In this document: in pieces, positions 63,205 to 64,000 of the stretch | How positions within the stretch are numbered: position 1 is the stretch's first letter | Layout: each line of letters starts with the position of its first letter | Assembly: GCA_944392105.1 (NCBI GenBank) | Contig: CALXVM010000001.1 | Location: 46,514-110,513 of the forward strand | Source: an uncultured Clostridia bacterium | Lineage (GTDB): Bacteria > Bacillota > Clostridia > TANB77 > CAG-508 | Direction: 5' to 3' | Length of the DNA: 64,000 nt | Translations under genes and position numbers: made by a program | Notes under the pieces: model-generated | Database searches by the model: none | Told to the model about the DNA's origin: nothing | Seen by the model: the letters and a program-made list of their open reading frames with translations, nothing else

Positions 63205-63618
63205 TTAAGTGGCAAGGTTTACATTAATGACAATGTAGTTCTGCAAAGTTTCAGATTGCTCAATACAGAAACTTTTACGGAATTCAGAGTCCTTCATGTA
63301 AGGAACTACCTCAGACAAAAAGAGGGCGATTTCACTAAACCTACAAACCACATGGAATGGAATTTCGATCCCATAAACAGTATGGATTACAAATTTAGCA
63401 ATTCCGGTACCGTTAGAAGGAACATAGGCCTTTCTTCCAATACGGTATCCCTTGGCGTCAAAGCTACGATAAAACTTTAACGTAACTTCACACTGTTCAA
63501 CTTCTCCAATCTCAGCCAGAGACTTTTTAAGAAGTTGAATCTTCTTGTCTTTGGCACGATTTAGCAACAACCGGAAGGTTGCGCTAACAACGATGCCCTC
63601 ACTAGGATTGTCGTTCAT
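63205..63618 (-). CDS. Unknown 137-aa protein of foreign composition
   Basis: 137-aa soluble protein, not recognised. It begins MNDNPSEGIVVSATFRLLLNRAK, alternates charged and beta-type stretches, and has two Cys in the first 90 residues and another near 119. G+C is about 44 % by eye against roughly 25 % around it, with codons such as CGT, GCC, ACC and GGC that neighbours avoid. Start ATG has GAGGT upstream. It has its own promoter (63667-63695) and G+C-rich terminator hairpins. This makes it, like the gene at 10969, a self-contained inserted unit. Confidence 0.65.
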   Translation of the reverse strand: MNDNPSEGIVVSATFRLLLNRAKDKKIQLLKKSLAEIGEVEQCEVTLKFYRSFDAKGYRIGRKAYVPSNGTGIAKFVIHTVYGIEIPFHVVCRFSEIALFLSEVVPYMKDSEFRKSFCIEQSETLQNYIVINVNLAT

Positions 63619-63666
63619 TTAGCTTTACCTCGTTTCTCTATATATTTGGCTAAAAGCCGTATAAAT

Positions 63667-63695
63667 ATTATACCATAAAAATATACATAAGACAA
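63667..63695 (-). promoter_or_regulatory. SigA promoter of the 137-aa gene
   Basis: Minus strand TTGTCT (63690-63695), 17-base spacer, TATAAT (63667-63672). A GGC-TTTTA-GCC mini-hairpin lies in the leader. Confidence 0.75.
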
Positions 63696-63817
63696 ATAAT
63701 TAATGAAATTTAAGTAAAAACAGTACAACAAAATTCGACTAATTCCTCTATATTTATTGGAATTTTTGTGTTATAATATATATTGTGTATAAAATTTGAA
63801 CAAAAGGAGTATGTTTA

Positions 63818-64000
63818 GTGAAAATACTGCTAGTTATAGATCAATATCAAAATGGTAATAATGGTACAACAATTTCTGCAAGAAGATTTGCAGAAGGTTT
63901 GCAAAAAAGAGGTCATACTGTAACAGTACTTACAACTGGACAAGAAGGAGAAAATAAATTTATAGTAAAAAGTCTAAAATTACCTATAGGAATTTCTAAA
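63818..64000 (+). CDS. Glycosyltransferase family 4, 5' part only
   Basis: First 61 codons of a gene cut by the window end. GTG start behind AAAGGAG. Text KILLVIDQYQNGNNGTTISARRFAEGLQKRGHTVTVLT is the N-terminal Rossmann strand and glycine region of GT-B family 4 enzymes. Confidence 0.7.
   Translation, partial: MKILLVIDQYQNGNNGTTISARRFAEGLQKRGHTVTVLTTGQEGENKFIVKSLKLPIGISK

Noticed and set aside
63199..63480. Rightward 93-aa reading frame
   Set aside because: Antisense to the 137-aa gene, which has better start signals, a promoter and terminators.

Overview
The window is AT-rich (roughly 25-28 % G+C by eye) chromosomal DNA from a spore-forming, fermentative, anaerobic Firmicute of the class Clostridia. 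The support is: sporulation genes yqfC, yqfD and ylbJ; an NADH-linked [FeFe] hydrogenase; rubrerythrin and ferrous iron uptake; CarD, DnaG and SigA; GatCAB; and surface proteins with LPXTG-like ends. Codon use (AGA, ATA, TTA) and TTG/GTG starts fit. Placement in an uncultured gut clostridial lineage is inference only.

Layout. 0.2-6.4 kb: PdaA-like deacetylase, then yqfC-yqfD-unknown-ybeY-dgkA (a truncated version of the usual yqf/era neighbourhood, with phoH and yqfF absent) and a DUF3048 protein. 6.5-10.9 kb: hydrogenase operon hydC-hydB-hydA, in which hydA carries a one-base frameshift and a large structured element separates hydB from hydA. 10.9-11.4 kb: a small gene of foreign base composition with its own promoter and terminator. 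11.7-13.8 kb: era-yqzL-recO. 14-17.7 kb: three glycosyltransferases. 17.9-25 kb: GNAT, pth, RNase G, acyl-CoA synthetase 1, CapA, rimO. 25.2-28.3 kb: rubrerythrin, feoB, feoA. 28.3-33.5 kb: dut, carD, dnaG, sigA and a small basic-tailed protein. 33.7 kb: tRNA-Met. 34-38.4 kb: ylbJ, a Tyr/Met-rich small protein, mgtA. 38.6-46.7 kb: acyl-CoA synthetase 2, mfd, a SpoU methyltransferase, aspS. 47-55.2 kb: two sorting-signal surface proteins, a membrane protein and acyl-CoA synthetase 3. 55.6-61.3 kb: topB, gatC, gatA, gatB. 61.6-63 kb: small membrane protein, rpsT, hpf. 63.2-64 kb: a second foreign-composition small gene and the start of a glycosyltransferase.

How the genes work together. Energy and redox: HydABC exchanges electrons between NADH/ferredoxin and H2; FeoAB supplies its iron and rubrerythrin protects it from peroxide. 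Translation quality and supply: Pth, RimO, HPF, S20, AspRS and GatCAB. An AspRS/GatCAB pair suggests, but does not prove, indirect Asn-tRNA or Gln-tRNA synthesis. Envelope and spore: PdaA, YqfCD, YlbJ, the DgkA-PAP2 fusion, glycosyltransferases and LPXTG proteins.

Most interesting signals beyond genes: (1) four genes (DUF3048, hydC, a hypothetical at 33155, mgtA) have the Shine-Dalgarno 27-97 nt from the start codon with an inverted repeat exactly filling the gap, so that folding would restore a 9-13 nt spacing; (2) a dispersed GGGACAGGTC-type repeat whose edge supplies or abuts the stop codons of six genes; (3) two copies of a ~100-nt element with conserved loops and covarying stems at 25.1 and 61.5 kb; (4) a 127-nt multi-stem element inside the hydrogenase operon; (5) the hydA frameshift, in a hairpin and at a CGG codon; (6) two small higher-G+C genes, each with its own promoter and terminator.
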